In this document: one piece after another, positions 9,054 to 18,709 of the stretch | How positions within the stretch are numbered: position 1 is the first letter of the stretch | Layout of the letters: the number at the start of each line of letters is the position of its first letter | Assembly: GCF_001721045.1 (NCBI RefSeq) | Contig: NZ_MDER01000043.1 | Location: forward strand, 87,477 to 151,476 | Direction: 5' to 3' | Source: Paenibacillus nuruki | Lineage (GTDB): Bacteria; Bacillota; Bacilli; Paenibacillales; Paenibacillaceae | Length of the DNA: 64,000 bases | Made by a program: the position numbers and the translations under genes | Notes under the pieces: model-generated | The model's input: the letters and a program-made list of their open reading frames with translations, nothing else | Database searches by the model: none | What the model was told of the DNA's origin: nothing

Positions 9054-9926
9054 ATGGCAGCCAAAATGCCGCTTAATATTTTGAAAATGAAAAAAATGAA
9101 ACAGGAAGGTCATCCGATTACGATGATTACCGCCTACGATTATCCAACAGCTCAGCTTGCCGAAGAAGCGGGAGTAGATATGTTATTGATTGGAGATTCG
9201 TTAGGTAATGTCGTGCTTGGATATGATTCGACGATTCCTGTAACTATAGATGATATTGTATACCATTCGCGTGCAGTTGCTCGCGGCGCAGGATCTACGT
9301 TTATCGTAGCTGATTTGCCTTTTATGACGTATCACGGAAGTATTGACGAGACATTAAAAAGTGTTCGTCGATTAATGCAAGAAGGTCATGCTCATGCAAT
9401 CAAACTTGAAGGTGGTGCAGAGATTGCAGATACCGTCAAAGCGATTGTACAAGCAGGTGTGCCAGTTATTGCGCATATCGGTCTAACTCCACAATCGGTA
9501 CATCAGATTGGTGGATATCGGATTCAAGGGAAAGACGAGAAGGATGCACAACGTTTATTGGACGATGCTCTGGCATTAGAAGCGGCAGGCGCATTTGGAA
9601 TTGTGTTAGAGCTTGTTACCGAAGAAGCAGCGACAACCATTAGCCAAAAGTTATCGATTCCAACAATTGGTATTGGAGCAGGTCGAGGTTGTGATGGTCA
9701 AGTGCTAGTGTTCCACGATGCAGTGAAATACACATCGTCTTACCGTGAAAAACGATTTGTTAAAACGTATGCGGATATAGGCGATACGATTCGTACGGCT
9801 TTGCAAGAGTATGTCAATGAAGTGAGAAGCGGTGCATTCCCAGCAGAGCAGCATGTATTTAGTGGAGATCAAGAAGCATTAGGATCATTGTATGGAGCCA
9901 AACGGAAGGTGGAGACTCAATCGTGA
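9054..9926 (+). CDS. panB: 3-methyl-2-oxobutanoate hydroxymethyltransferase
   Basis: 290 residues. DYPTAQLAEEAGVDMLLIGDSLG (about 26-48) and KLEGG, HIGLTPQS and GIGAGRGCDGQVLV are the KPHMT motifs for metal, ketoisovalerate and folate binding. Transfers a one-carbon unit from methylene-THF to alpha-ketoisovalerate, first step of pantoate synthesis. AAAAGGAG upstream is about 12 nt from the ATG; no better in-frame start exists. First gene of panBCD, with a 4-bp overlap to panC. Confidence 0.97.
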   Translation: MAAKMPLNILKMKKMKQEGHPITMITAYDYPTAQLAEEAGVDMLLIGDSLGNVVLGYDSTIPVTIDDIVYHSRAVARGAGSTFIVADLPFMTYHGSIDETLKSVRRLMQEGHAHAIKLEGGAEIADTVKAIVQAGVPVIAHIGLTPQSVHQIGGYRIQGKDEKDAQRLLDDALALEAAGAFGIVLELVTEEAATTISQKLSIPTIGIGAGRGCDGQVLVFHDAVKYTSSYREKRFVKTYADIGDTIRTALQEYVNEVRSGAFPAEQHVFSGDQEALGSLYGAKRKVETQS

Positions 9927-10828
9927 AAGTAGTACGTAGCATCATCGAAATGAGAACCGAAGTCAAACAATTACGCAAACAACGTTCGACGATAGATCAT
10001 GAAGCAACAGTTGGACTTGTTCCGACAATGGGATTTTTGCATGATGGACATGCTAGTCTAATGCAAAAAGCAACAGAAATGAGCGATATTGTAGCGATCA
10101 GTATTTTCGTTAATCCGATTCAATTTGGACCGAATGAAGATTTCGAACGTTATCCTCGTGATGAGAAGCGTGATCTTGCATTAGCTGAAAAAAATGGAGT
10201 CGATCTGGTCTTTATGCCAGATGTTGAAGATATGTATCCTACACCGATCAAAACCCATGTCACTGTTGCTGATCTCACAGATACACTATGTGGTGCTTCG
10301 CGTCCAGGTCATTTTGATGGAGTATCGACTGTAGTCACCAAGCTTTTCAATATTGTAAAGCCTGATTATGCGTTTTTCGGTACAAAAGATGCACAACAAG
10401 TTGCTGTGCTTCGTCAAATGGTGACTGATTTGAATATGGATGTGGACATTGTCCCTTGTCCGATTGTCCGTGAACAAGATGGACTGGCACTAAGTTCTCG
10501 TAATGTGTACCTATCTCGTGAAGAACGCGAACAAGCATTGGTGCTTTCACGTTCCTTAAATAATGTACAGCAACAGATTCGTGATCAAGAGGATATGACA
10601 GCAGTGCAAGTACGCGAATTCCTGCGTACATCGATTGCTCAATCAACCATTGCTGAGGTTGATTATGCAGATATTTTAAGTTTTCCACGGTTAGAATCGT
10701 TGGCAGAGCATACTGTTTTAGCTGAGTTGGATCATGAAGTGATTATTGCATTGGCTGTCAAATTCGGACGTACCCGTCTGATCGATAATGTTATTCTGGA
10801 AGCGAAAGGTGTTGCGCTACATGTATAG
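9923..10828 (+). CDS. panC: pantoate--beta-alanine ligase
   Basis: 301 residues, starting at GTG inside a GTGA overlap with pan[16 protein letters not shown] holds the HxGH nucleotide-binding signature of the cytidylyltransferase-like fold, and FFGTKDAQQ and LALSSRN are the usual ATP- and pantoate-binding segments. Condenses pantoate and beta-alanine with ATP to give pantothenate. The stop lies inside the panD start region. Confidence 0.97.
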   Translation: MKVVRSIIEMRTEVKQLRKQRSTIDHEATVGLVPTMGFLHDGHASLMQKATEMSDIVAISIFVNPIQFGPNEDFERYPRDEKRDLALAEKNGVDLVFMPDVEDMYPTPIKTHVTVADLTDTLCGASRPGHFDGVSTVVTKLFNIVKPDYAFFGTKDAQQVAVLRQMVTDLNMDVDIVPCPIVREQDGLALSSRNVYLSREEREQALVLSRSLNNVQQQIRDQEDMTAVQVREFLRTSIAQSTIAEVDYADILSFPRLESLAEHTVLAELDHEVIIALAVKFGRTRLIDNVILEAKGVALHV

Positions 10829-11204
10829 AACAATGATGAAATCCAAAATTCACCGTGCTACAGTAACGGAAGCAAACTTGAATTATGTAGGTAGTATTAC
10901 GATAGATGAAGATTTAATGGATGCGGCAGATTTGCTTGAAAATGAAAAAGTACAAATTGTTAACAATAACAATGGTGCTCGCTTGGAAACGTATGTGATC
11001 GTAGGTGAACGTGGGAGCGGAGTTGTCTGTCTAAATGGTGCAGCAGCACGTCTAGTACAGCCGGGAGACACTGTGATTATTATTTCGTATGCGATGATGA
11101 GTGCTGAAGAACTAGCCACTCACCGTCCGACGGTAGTATTCGTTGATGAAACGAACAAAGCAGTTATGGAAGCTCACAAAGAAGTTCACGCAACGATTAT
11201 GTAA
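10821..11204 (+). CDS. panD: aspartate 1-decarboxylase precursor
   Basis: 127 residues from the ATG at 10821, giving the family N-terminus [19 protein letters not shown]; the longer frame from 10788 lies inside panC and adds non-conserved residues. NYVGSITID (about 21-29) holds the Gly-Ser self-cleavage site that produces the pyruvoyl group. Makes beta-alanine from aspartate for PanC. It overlaps panC by 8 bp, so panBCD is one coupled unit. Confidence 0.97.
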   Translation: MYRTMMKSKIHRATVTEANLNYVGSITIDEDLMDAADLLENEKVQIVNNNNGARLETYVIVGERGSGVVCLNGAAARLVQPGDTVIIISYAMMSAEELATHRPTVVFVDETNKAVMEAHKEVHATIM

Positions 11205-11241
11205 GAATGAGGGTTGAATAAGGTTGGTGGGGGCGTTTTTA

Positions 11242-11391
11242 GTTACCTCGCTTCGGGAATGGAATTGTTCTTGTCGTCGCTGATTGACTAGAATCCCTGT
11301 TATATACCGCATAGCGGTAGGGATTATAGTCAAAAGGCGATCGCTTCGCTCTTTCAGAACAATTTCCATTCCCTTCGCTAGAGCGGGTAGC
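11242..11391 (-). repeat. structured inverted-repeat element, copy 1
   Basis: Outer arms GGGAATGGAA-TTGTTCT (from about 11255) and AGAACAATTTCCATTCCC (ending about 11373) pair. An inner stem GACTAGAATCCCT / AGGGATTATAGTC encloses the apical hairpin TACCGC-ATA-GCGGTA. Between outer and inner stems, read on the minus strand, lie the core strings GAAAGAGCGAAGCGATCGCC and AGCGACGACAAGAAC. The same core strings occur in copy 2 at 15553-15678 with different but still complementary arms. It lies downstream of both panD and the SLH gene. Confidence 0.75.
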
Positions 11392-11463
11392 TAATACGCT
11401 GTTCACAAATAGTTTATTCAGGTTGGCTCGCCAAGGGCATTCTTGGTAGGAGAACATTTTATA

Positions 11464-11508
11464 GATTGAAGGATTGAAGGATTGAAGGATTGAAGGATTG
11501 AAGGATTG
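11464..11508 (+). repeat. short tandem repeat, 8-bp unit GATTGAAG
   Basis: Five perfect copies of GATTGAAG from 11464 to 11503 followed by a partial copy. Non-coding; likely to vary in copy number by slippage. Confidence 0.95.
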
Positions 11509-11589
11509 TGTTAGTGGGAGGATCTGGTGGGTAAGTGACTAGGTTCTTTTTTGTTTTGAAATGATAGAAATGAGGTTGGTAGATAATGC

Positions 11590-11629
11590 AAAAAGAAGAA
11601 GTATCCTTTTTAGGATGCTTCTTCTTTTT
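11590..11629. terminator. bidirectional terminator
   Basis: AAAAAGAAGAAGTATCC pairs with GGATGCTTCTTCTTTTT around a T-rich loop. It serves the SLH gene on the minus strand and possibly readthrough from panBCD. Confidence 0.85.
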
Positions 11630-11648
11630 GATGGATAGAGGATATATT

Positions 11649-14600
11649 TTAATTAGTGGTGGTGTAGTTAGATGAAGCGGCTGTGATATCTGCTTTTGCC
11701 CAGTGGGTGGATGGGACGTCAGTCCATGGGGTTGTTGAGGTTTGAGTTTTATCTAATTTCAGTATACGGTTAAGAGTGGTTACGGCTTCAGCACGAGTTA
11801 GTGGTTGATTAGGTTTAAACGCTGTTGGCGTTAGACCTTGCATAAATCCAGCTTGATTCACTCGTTTAATATCAGCAACAGCCCAGTTGTTTTGAATATC
11901 TGTAGCATTTGATGTTCCTGTGCCACTTAGTTTTTGCCAGCGACTAATAATAGTTGCCATCTCAGCACGTGTAATGGCTTGGTTAGGCTTAAATGTACCA
12001 TCAGGTAGTCCACTCATCAAGCCATTGGTTTGTACATCTTGAATCGCTTGGTGAGCCCACAGCGAACTCGGAACATCTGAGTAAGAAGTTGTAGATGGTT
12101 CAGATGTAGAATGTGTACTTAATCGAGATAGCATAGAAGCCATTTCAGCACGAGTCACTTTCTGATTCGGACGGAATGTTTGATCGCTATATCCTTGAAT
12201 ATACGCTTGATACACATTCTGGCTAACTGTTGATAGATTAGCTGGAACTGGAGTCGTTGCTTCCAATTTTGGAGATGGTATATCCAAAATCGTAAATGTG
12301 CTAAACGCAGTCACTGTAAATTTCAAACCTGTCTGACCGTTAGCTTCATTAACTACAGTCGGTTGAATTAACTCATGCTCTCCATTGCTATGTTCTATAA
12401 AAATGCGAAGTTGTTGTAACCATTCTGTTTTAGCAATCGCATTTTGAGGAATAGCCTTAGCATCTACAGGCATAACCAGATCTACTGACTGATTCTGCAA
12501 ATTCGTTTCAATATTCATCGGTGTACCAACGACTGTGATATTTCCATCTTTGGATACATTTTTCACCAGTGATTGTTGTTGTGCACGTAACTTAACAGCA
12601 TTTTGATCAGTAGAAGAGGTTAAAGTAGTGACTTGAAATTGCAAATCGTTTTTCAACGATTGTAATGATGCTGTTGGAATAGCCAATTGAACATGTTCTG
12701 TATTAAAATCCAAGTTCATATTAGCTTGATTTAGACTGTTTAAAGCTGTTTGCGGCATCGTCATTTTCAATGAATTAGCAGTGTTTGGAATAGTAATAGT
12801 TGCTGTTTTTTGATTATTTGCCTGTAATTTATTAATTTCTGTTTGTAATTTGTCTGTAGAAAATAAAATACTAGATTGCGGCTGTCCATTTGCTGAAGAT
12901 ATTTGTGTTGTGCTACTTATATTATTAGCAGATAGTACAGTTGATTTACTAGTATTGGTTGCTACATTAGAATTACCATTTGTATTCGATGAATTGGTAT
13001 TTTTATCATCGGATTCTTTGACGTTCACTGTTGCAGTTGCTTTAAAATTGCCATCTACAGTAGTTGCTGTAATGATTGCAGTTCCTTTAGCGATAGGTGT
13101 AACCACTCCATTTTTCACCAGTGCTACTTTCTCATTGCTACTCATCCAAGTGATATCTGCTTGAGTTGCGTTAACAGGAGCAACGGTTGCTTGAAGAGTT
13201 ACAGGTTGATCTTTCTTATTGATTGTAAGTGTAGAAGTACTTAGTGTAATACCAGTAACATCTACAGTTTGCTTAGGATCTGTAAAGTCTAGTTTTTGAA
13301 TAGCTGGTCTCCCATTGAAACTACGATCAAAACTACTTCCATAAGCAGTACCATCAGGTAAGAAAACAATACTATTATCATTATTTTTTTTAATTTCCTT
13401 TAAATCATTAATGTTTAACGGCAAGGTAGTTAATGATGAAGATTTAGCTTGAAATAGATACCCATTATTTGCGTTGATGTATAAATTTCCAGCAGGACTC
13501 ACATCAATATCATTTGTTTGATTAGGAAAATCAATCACTAATTTTGGAGTGTCAGCAGTAGTCCCATCCATTTTCAAAATTTGACTGATTTTATTTTTAG
13601 TTACAGACATATAAAGCTGATTTTGATGATCAAAAGCTAAGCCATTTATATACAATCTATCTTCATCTGTAAAATGATAATAAGGTTGGCTTAATGTTGA
13701 AAGCTCTTCTTGGGTTAATGGTGTTGAACGATTTAAATATTGAGCATCTAATTTAAATATATAATGGGTAGCATACAGCGTGAAAAATAAATTTCCGTGT
13801 TGATCTACAGCCACAGCATTTGCCAAAGGTGTTGCAGCAAGTAACGATCTTTTGTAACCATTACTTGTTTTAATAACCTCATAAAATCCTTTTTCATGAT
13901 TAGTAATATATAAATGATCTTTCCAAGCCGTCATAGCAACTATATGAGGAATATCTAATCCTTCTATACTTAAAGGAAGAGGTTTAACAATTACTTGTCT
14001 GGTTACTTCTAATGCTGCAACATTTGCAGGGTTAGTTGCATTATAGTGAATAATATAATGACCTGGAATAGAAGTATTTAAAGAATCCACAGGTTTGCTA
14101 TCAAGCGTATAAGTGATTTTTGTTGTGAATTCAGAATATGTCGCATCCTGTACAGTTATACCTTCTTCTACATAAGTATCACCAACAAAAAGACTAGGAT
14201 TATAATCTCCTTTTAATGTGATTATAGGTTTAGAGCGAGGATAAATAGCTTTAATTTTTCCGTTATCGTTATAATAGCCTCGACCATCAGGAAGGAAAAC
14301 CATTCCTTTGGCATTAGGATACAATGAACCGATATCACGATATAATTCTGAAGCATCATCAGATACGGGTAATTGTTTTAATTTATCAGCAGGTATTTTG
14401 AAGAAGCCATGTTTTGCAAAGTCAGGTCGAGATACATTTCCGTTAAAGTAAAAATTATCATTTTTATCTAAAGCCATAACTTGAAAATTTTCAACATCTG
14501 ATTGTATGATTGCTTCTAACTGTTGACTATTTTGATTCCATCTATACAAAACAGCATCAAAATAAAAAACGGGGTTAGCAATATAAAGTTGATCGTGAGA

Positions 14601-15359
14601 ATCAAATGCGATATTAGAAATATTTTTGATAGGTTCATGGTCAGCAGGGGCTTTATCGCTAAGATCCAAATAAACAGAACTATACTGACGAAGCTCTTCT
14701 GAATTTAGAGGAGAACTTTGCAAGTATTTGGCATCTACTTTGTTAATCTTTGCTTGATTTTCTAAAGTATAAAATAGGTCGCCAGCTTGGTTGAAAGCAA
14801 CAGTGACAATAGTATCAGCATAGTAACCACCATACACGATAGAAGTAACTGTTCCAGAGCTTAATTCAACTTTTGATATGCCTGAACTACCTTTTGCAAG
14901 ATAAACAGAACCGTTGTGATAAGTCATACCCAAGTTACTAAGGATATTCAATTGATCAATATCATTTTGATTTGCAGTAGCAACAACATCAACTGTACGT
15001 TTTGAAGGATAAGATCTTTTTCCGGCTGGATTCTCTGCAACATATGTAATGACGTATACTCCAGGTATATTAGTATCAATCTGACTTACTGGTACAGAAT
15101 TTAAAGTATATGTAATATCAATTTTTAATTCATCTTTACTATATACACTATCCGATACATTCCAGCCTTCTTCAATAAAAGGTTCTCCTTGCTTTAATGT
15201 TATATCATAGTCTCCAGAAAGACTGAAGTTAGGCGTACTTATAACCTCATTACTTGCTACCAAATTACTTGTTTCTTCCTCACTTGCAAAAAGCGTAGCA
15301 GGCGCTGACCCCATTAATGTCACCACCAACACCAAAAACATCATCATAAACTTTCTCAT
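11649..15359 (-). CDS. S-layer-homology surface protein with Ig-like and beta-propeller-like regions
   Basis: 1236 residues. A signal peptide (1-25, MMFLVLVVTLMGSAPATLFAS) is followed by a DUF5011-type Ig-like domain (about 47-112, GDYDITLKQGEPFIEEGWNV). Next come NHL/propeller-like repeats (about 125-375), a second DUF5011 domain (about 380-455) and a second propeller-like region (460-700). Then a Big_2 domain (about 705-785, GITLSTSTLTINKKDQPVTL), a Ser/Asn/Thr linker and a region near 850-1035 follow. Three SLH domains end the protein (about 1045-1236, FRPNQKVTRAEM, FKPNQAITRAEM, FKPNQPLTRAEA). SLH domains usually bind pyruvylated wall polymers, so this is surface-anchored. Ligand unknown. 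The two DUF5011-propeller units look like an internal duplication. Confidence 0.85.
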   Translation of the reverse strand: MRKFMMMFLVLVVTLMGSAPATLFASEEETSNLVASNEVISTPNFSLSGDYDITLKQGEPFIEEGWNVSDSVYSKDELKIDITYTLNSVPVSQIDTNIPGVYVITYVAENPAGKRSYPSKRTVDVVATANQNDIDQLNILSNLGMTYHNGSVYLAKGSSGISKVELSSGTVTSIVYGGYYADTIVTVAFNQAGDLFYTLENQAKINKVDAKYLQSSPLNSEELRQYSSVYLDLSDKAPADHEPIKNISNIAFDSHDQLYIANPVFYFDAVLYRWNQNSQQLEAIIQSDVENFQVMALDKNDNFYFNGNVSRPDFAKHGFFKIPADKLKQLPVSDDASELYRDIGSLYPNAKGMVFLPDGRGYYNDNGKIKAIYPRSKPIITLKGDYNPSLFVGDTYVEEGITVQDATYSEFTTKITYTLDSKPVDSLNTSIPGHYIIHYNATNPANVAALEVTRQVIVKPLPLSIEGLDIPHIVAMTAWKDHLYITNHEKGFYEVIKTSNGYKRSLLAATPLANAVAVDQHGNLFFTLYATHYIFKLDAQYLNRSTPLTQEELSTLSQPYYHFTDEDRLYINGLAFDHQNQLYMSVTKNKISQILKMDGTTADTPKLVIDFPNQTNDIDVSPAGNLYINANNGYLFQAKSSSLTTLPLNINDLKEIKKNNDNSIVFLPDGTAYGSSFDRSFNGRPAIQKLDFTDPKQTVDVTGITLSTSTLTINKKDQPVTLQATVAPVNATQADITWMSSNEKVALVKNGVVTPIAKGTAIITATTVDGNFKATATVNVKESDDKNTNSSNTNGNSNVATNTSKSTVLSANNISSTTQISSANGQPQSSILFSTDKLQTEINKLQANNQKTATITIPNTANSLKMTMPQTALNSLNQANMNLDFNTEHVQLAIPTASLQSLKNDLQFQVTTLTSSTDQNAVKLRAQQQSLVKNVSKDGNITVVGTPMNIETNLQNQSVDLVMPVDAKAIPQNAIAKTEWLQQLRIFIEHSNGEHELIQPTVVNEANGQTGLKFTVTAFSTFTILDIPSPKLEATTPVPANLSTVSQNVYQAYIQGYSDQTFRPNQKVTRAEMASMLSRLSTHSTSEPSTTSYSDVPSSLWAHQAIQDVQTNGLMSGLPDGTFKPNQAITRAEMATIISRWQKLSGTGTSNATDIQNNWAVADIKRVNQAGFMQGLTPTAFKPNQPLTRAEAVTTLNRILKLDKTQTSTTPWTDVPSTHWAKADITAASSNYTTTN

Positions 15360-15552
15360 TTTACTTTAATTCCCTCCATTTATAATTGTATTGAAATCCT
15401 TTACTAAATATAACAGATGCTACTCAATATGGGTAAATTAAAATTCACACAATTTAAAGCTATATGATATTTTATGTAACTCTATATATGTTCCTCATTT
15501 CCTGCTTCTTCCTAAACGAGTTATTCAAAATTATGCTTATGCACCTACACCA

Positions 15553-15678
15553 GCGGAGAGGAGAAAATCATTCTGAAAGAGCGAAGCGCTCGCCTTTGTA
15601 AATGAATCCTGACTGTGAAGCAGTCATTTAAAGGATTCATTTACAACAAGCGACGACAAGAACGATTTTCTCCTCGCA
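15553..15678 (+). repeat. structured inverted-repeat element, copy 2
   Basis: Outer arms AGGAGAAAATCATTCT and AGAACGATTTTCTCCT pair with one wobble. Core strings GAAAGAGCGAAGCGCTCGCC (15575-15594) and CAAGCGACGACAAGAA (about 15647-15662) match copy 1. The inner stem GTAAATGAATCCT / AGGATTCATTTAC encloses the hairpin GACTG-TGAAG-CAGTC. It lies between the SLH gene and dinG, in opposite orientation to copy 1. A short minus-strand ORF across it is not credible as a gene. Confidence 0.75.
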
Positions 15679-15814
15679 GCGCCACCCCACGAAAAGCTAA
15701 AATTTAAATAACCACCCACCCTTTGATTTTCAAAACCGTCTTCTTCTGGTATGCTGATAGGTGAACATTTCGACATCAGGTTGAGACGACAGCAAGGAGA
15801 GGATTTAGACATCC

Positions 15815-18709
15815 ATGAAATTTGCCGTACTGGATTTTGAGACCACAGGTACTCAGTCCACCGATGATATTATTCAAGTTGGGCTTGCCATTATAGATCA
15901 TGATTTAAGTATTTCCACCGTATATTCTTCTATGGTGAAGCCAGGAGTGCCTATTCCTCCTTTTATAGAAGGTTTAACCGGAATTAAAAATGAAGATGTA
16001 GTCGACGCTCCAGAGTTGGATGATGTCATTTTGGAGATGATTCCTCTACTAGAAGACGCTGTGCTTGTTGGGCATAACGTTGGATTTGATTTAGGATTTT
16101 TACAACGAGCTTTGGATCAGACAGGATATTTGGCTTTTACAGGTCGAGTATTAGATACTATGGATTTATTGCGTATTTTTTTCCCGAATCTTTCAAGTTA
16201 CCAGTTAAGTATGGTCAGTAAAGATTTAGGATTTGTCCATGATCGTCCTCACCAAGCAGATAGCGATGCGTTAGCGACAGCTCATGTATTTCTGAAATGT
16301 TTGGAAGAATTGAATGACCTCCCATTGATTACGGTACAACGATTATCCGAACTATTTGATAATCAGGATAGCGATCTAGGTTGGTATTTTGATGGAGTAC
16401 GGATGGAGAAAGAAGCACAACCGATTCAAGATTTAGACGAACATCGCTTTTTCCGTCAATTGGCGTTAAAAGTAGGCGATTGGAATGAGATTTTACCTGC
16501 TCATGAAGAGCGTGGAAATATGCCACTTGCCGATGTGTCATTTGATGAATTTTTGGAGCAAGTGAAACAGAATTTGCGTAATTTACTTCCTCATTATGAA
16601 GAACGTGAACCGCAGAATCGGATGTTTGAAGAAGTGATCAAAGCGATGACGGATGATAAACATCTATTGATTGAAGCAGGAACAGGAACGGGCAAATCGT
16701 TAGGTTATTTATTACCTTCGATTTATCATAGCGTAAAAGAAAACGATCGTGTGATGGTAAGTACACATACGATTAATTTGCAAGAACAGTTACGAGAACG
16801 GGATATTCCATTACTGACTCAAGTGATTCCATTTGCATTTCGTGCTGCCGTATTTAAAGGACGCCAGCATTATTTGTGTCTGCGCAAATTTGAGCATAAA
16901 ATAAATACAAAAGAATTTCAAAGTCCTAAAGAAGATGTATTGATTGCTGCTCAAATGATTGTCTGGTTAAATTCGACGGAAACCGGTGACGATGAAGAGC
17001 TGAATATGGGTAACCGTGGAGCCGATTTCTGGGAAACGGTAGCGAGTGATACCGATTCTTGTCTTGGTCGTGCATGTCCGTGGTTCCGCAAATGCTTCTA
17101 CCATCGTGCGAAGCATGAAGCAGGTACAGCTGATGTCGTTATTACGAACCATTCCAAATTATTTACCGATGTCAAAGCAGGGCATCAATTATTGCCTGCT
17201 TACGATCGATTGGTGATTGATGAAGCGCATCATTTAGAAGATGTAGCAGGTAAGCACTTGGGTATGCATATGAAATATTTCACATTGGTTCATCCGTTAC
17301 TTCGTTTGTTCAAAGACAGTAAAAATGGTCAGCTGGCTATTTTGCGTCAACAGTTAGGTTCATCTGGTAATGAGCGTGGTATGGATTGGGCGATAGCGAT
17401 AGATAATCTATATCCTGAAATTGTAGATGTCAAAGAAAATTGGGACAAATTGAGCGAATTATTATTTGCTTTATTACCTCAGCGTAGTGATGCCGCTCCA
17501 GGAGAAGCTGGACAATTTACATTACGTTTGTTACCTGAGAAGCAACCGACAGAATGGACGGTAATTACGGATTTGGAGAATCAGATCCATATCGGACTGA
17601 GTCAATTGATTCGTAAAGGCGAACAAGTAATGAATCAGATCAAAGAAAGCGATGAACAGTTGGGCACAGATAGTCTGGTGACTGATGTATCGGGTCTATT
17701 CAAAGATTTGACTGTTGTTCGAGACGATCTACGTCAATTTGTGAAGCTGGAAAGTACAGATACGGTCTACTGGTATGAAGCTAATGGAAATTACCGTAGC
17801 AAGTCTTTACAGATGTATGCTGTGCCTGTGGATGTGAGCAAGCAATTGAAAGAGTACTTTTTCGATAAAAAGAAAAGTATTATTCTAACATCCGCAACAT
17901 TATCAATAGAAAAGAAATTCCAATATATGATTGAACAACTGGGACTTGTCGAAGCGGAAAAAGAAGGCAGATTGATGACTGAACAGTTATCTTCACCTTT
18001 TAATTATCGTGAGCAATCGCTATTGTTGATTCCACGTGACTTCCCGAGTGTCAAAGGCAGTGTCGGTGATGCATTCTTTGTAGATACATTAGCGAACTCG
18101 TTAGCAGAGACCGCCAAAGCAACGCAAGGACGAATGATGGTTTTATTTACCTCATATCGAATGCTCAAGCAGGTGTATGAGCCATTAAAAGAGAAGTTAT
18201 CACATAGTGATATTGCTGTATTTGGTCAAGGCGTTGATGGAGGGAGTCGGACGAAGCTTACTCGTAGATTTCAGGAGCGTTCTGCTTCTGTATTGCTTGG
18301 AACAAGTAGCTTCTGGGAAGGTGTCGATATTCCGGGCGAAGCATTAACATGTCTGGCGATTGTACGATTACCTTTTCAACCGCCCAATCATCCATTGCTA
18401 GAAGCCAAAAGCGAACGGCTTAAAAAAGAAAAGAAAAATCCATTTATGAAATTATCTGTACCGCAAGCAGTTATCCGTTTCAAACAAGGTTTTGGTAGAT
18501 TAGTACGGACATCTAGTGATCGGGGAATCGTTATTGTCTATGACACTCGTGTGATCGAGTCCTATTATGGCAAGCATTTTCTATATTCATTACCCGGTCC
18601 CAAAATGGAACATATGCCGACAGAGCAGATGGTACCCCGTATTACAGAATGGCTTAGCCAGGCCGAACCTGAAAAGGAAACTGTAAATCAAGAGGGGGAG
18701 CAAGCATGA
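15815..18709 (+). CDS. dinG: DinG-family helicase/exonuclease
   Basis: 964 residues. The N-terminal DEDDh exonuclease domain (about 1-185) has FAVLDFETTGT and HQADSDALATA. The C-terminal XPD/DinG-like superfamily 2 helicase has Walker A GTGTGKS at 289-295 and VIDEAHH. Four cysteines (355, 416, 421, 427) lie where DinG/XPD enzymes hold an Fe-S cluster, so a cluster is plausible. The exonuclease fusion is the Firmicutes form; S. aureus DinG is described as a nuclease. No clear LexA box was seen upstream. Overlaps rex by 4 bp. Confidence 0.93.
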   Translation: MKFAVLDFETTGTQSTDDIIQVGLAIIDHDLSISTVYSSMVKPGVPIPPFIEGLTGIKNEDVVDAPELDDVILEMIPLLEDAVLVGHNVGFDLGFLQRALDQTGYLAFTGRVLDTMDLLRIFFPNLSSYQLSMVSKDLGFVHDRPHQADSDALATAHVFLKCLEELNDLPLITVQRLSELFDNQDSDLGWYFDGVRMEKEAQPIQDLDEHRFFRQLALKVGDWNEILPAHEERGNMPLADVSFDEFLEQVKQNLRNLLPHYEEREPQNRMFEEVIKAMTDDKHLLIEAGTGTGKSLGYLLPSIYHSVKENDRVMVSTHTINLQEQLRERDIPLLTQVIPFAFRAAVFKGRQHYLCLRKFEHKINTKEFQSPKEDVLIAAQMIVWLNSTETGDDEELNMGNRGADFWETVASDTDSCLGRACPWFRKCFYHRAKHEAGTADVVITNHSKLFTDVKAGHQLLPAYDRLVIDEAHHLEDVAGKHLGMHMKYFTLVHPLLRLFKDSKNGQLAILRQQLGSSGNERGMDWAIAIDNLYPEIVDVKENWDKLSELLFALLPQRSDAAPGEAGQFTLRLLPEKQPTEWTVITDLENQIHIGLSQLIRKGEQVMNQIKESDEQLGTDSLVTDVSGLFKDLTVVRDDLRQFVKLESTDTVYWYEANGNYRSKSLQMYAVPVDVSKQLKEYFFDKKKSIILTSATLSIEKKFQYMIEQLGLVEAEKEGRLMTEQLSSPFNYREQSLLLIPRDFPSVKGSVGDAFFVDTLANSLAETAKATQGRMMVLFTSYRMLKQVYEPLKEKLSHSDIAVFGQGVDGGSRTKLTRRFQERSASVLLGTSSFWEGVDIPGEALTCLAIVRLPFQPPNHPLLEAKSERLKKEKKNPFMKLSVPQAVIRFKQGFGRLVRTSSDRGIVIVYDTRVIESYYGKHFLYSLPGPKMEHMPTEQMVPRITEWLSQAEPEKETVNQEGEQA

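Noticed and set aside
10347..10688. Minus-strand 113-residue ORF inside panC
   Set aside because: Antisense shadow of panC with no independent start signal.
15624..15812. Minus-strand ORF upstream of dinG
   Set aside because: It spans the structured element, has no ribosome site and no credible protein features.
15700..15814. LexA/SOS box upstream of dinG
   Set aside because: A GAACATTTC string is present but the full CGAACATATGTTCG palindrome is not.
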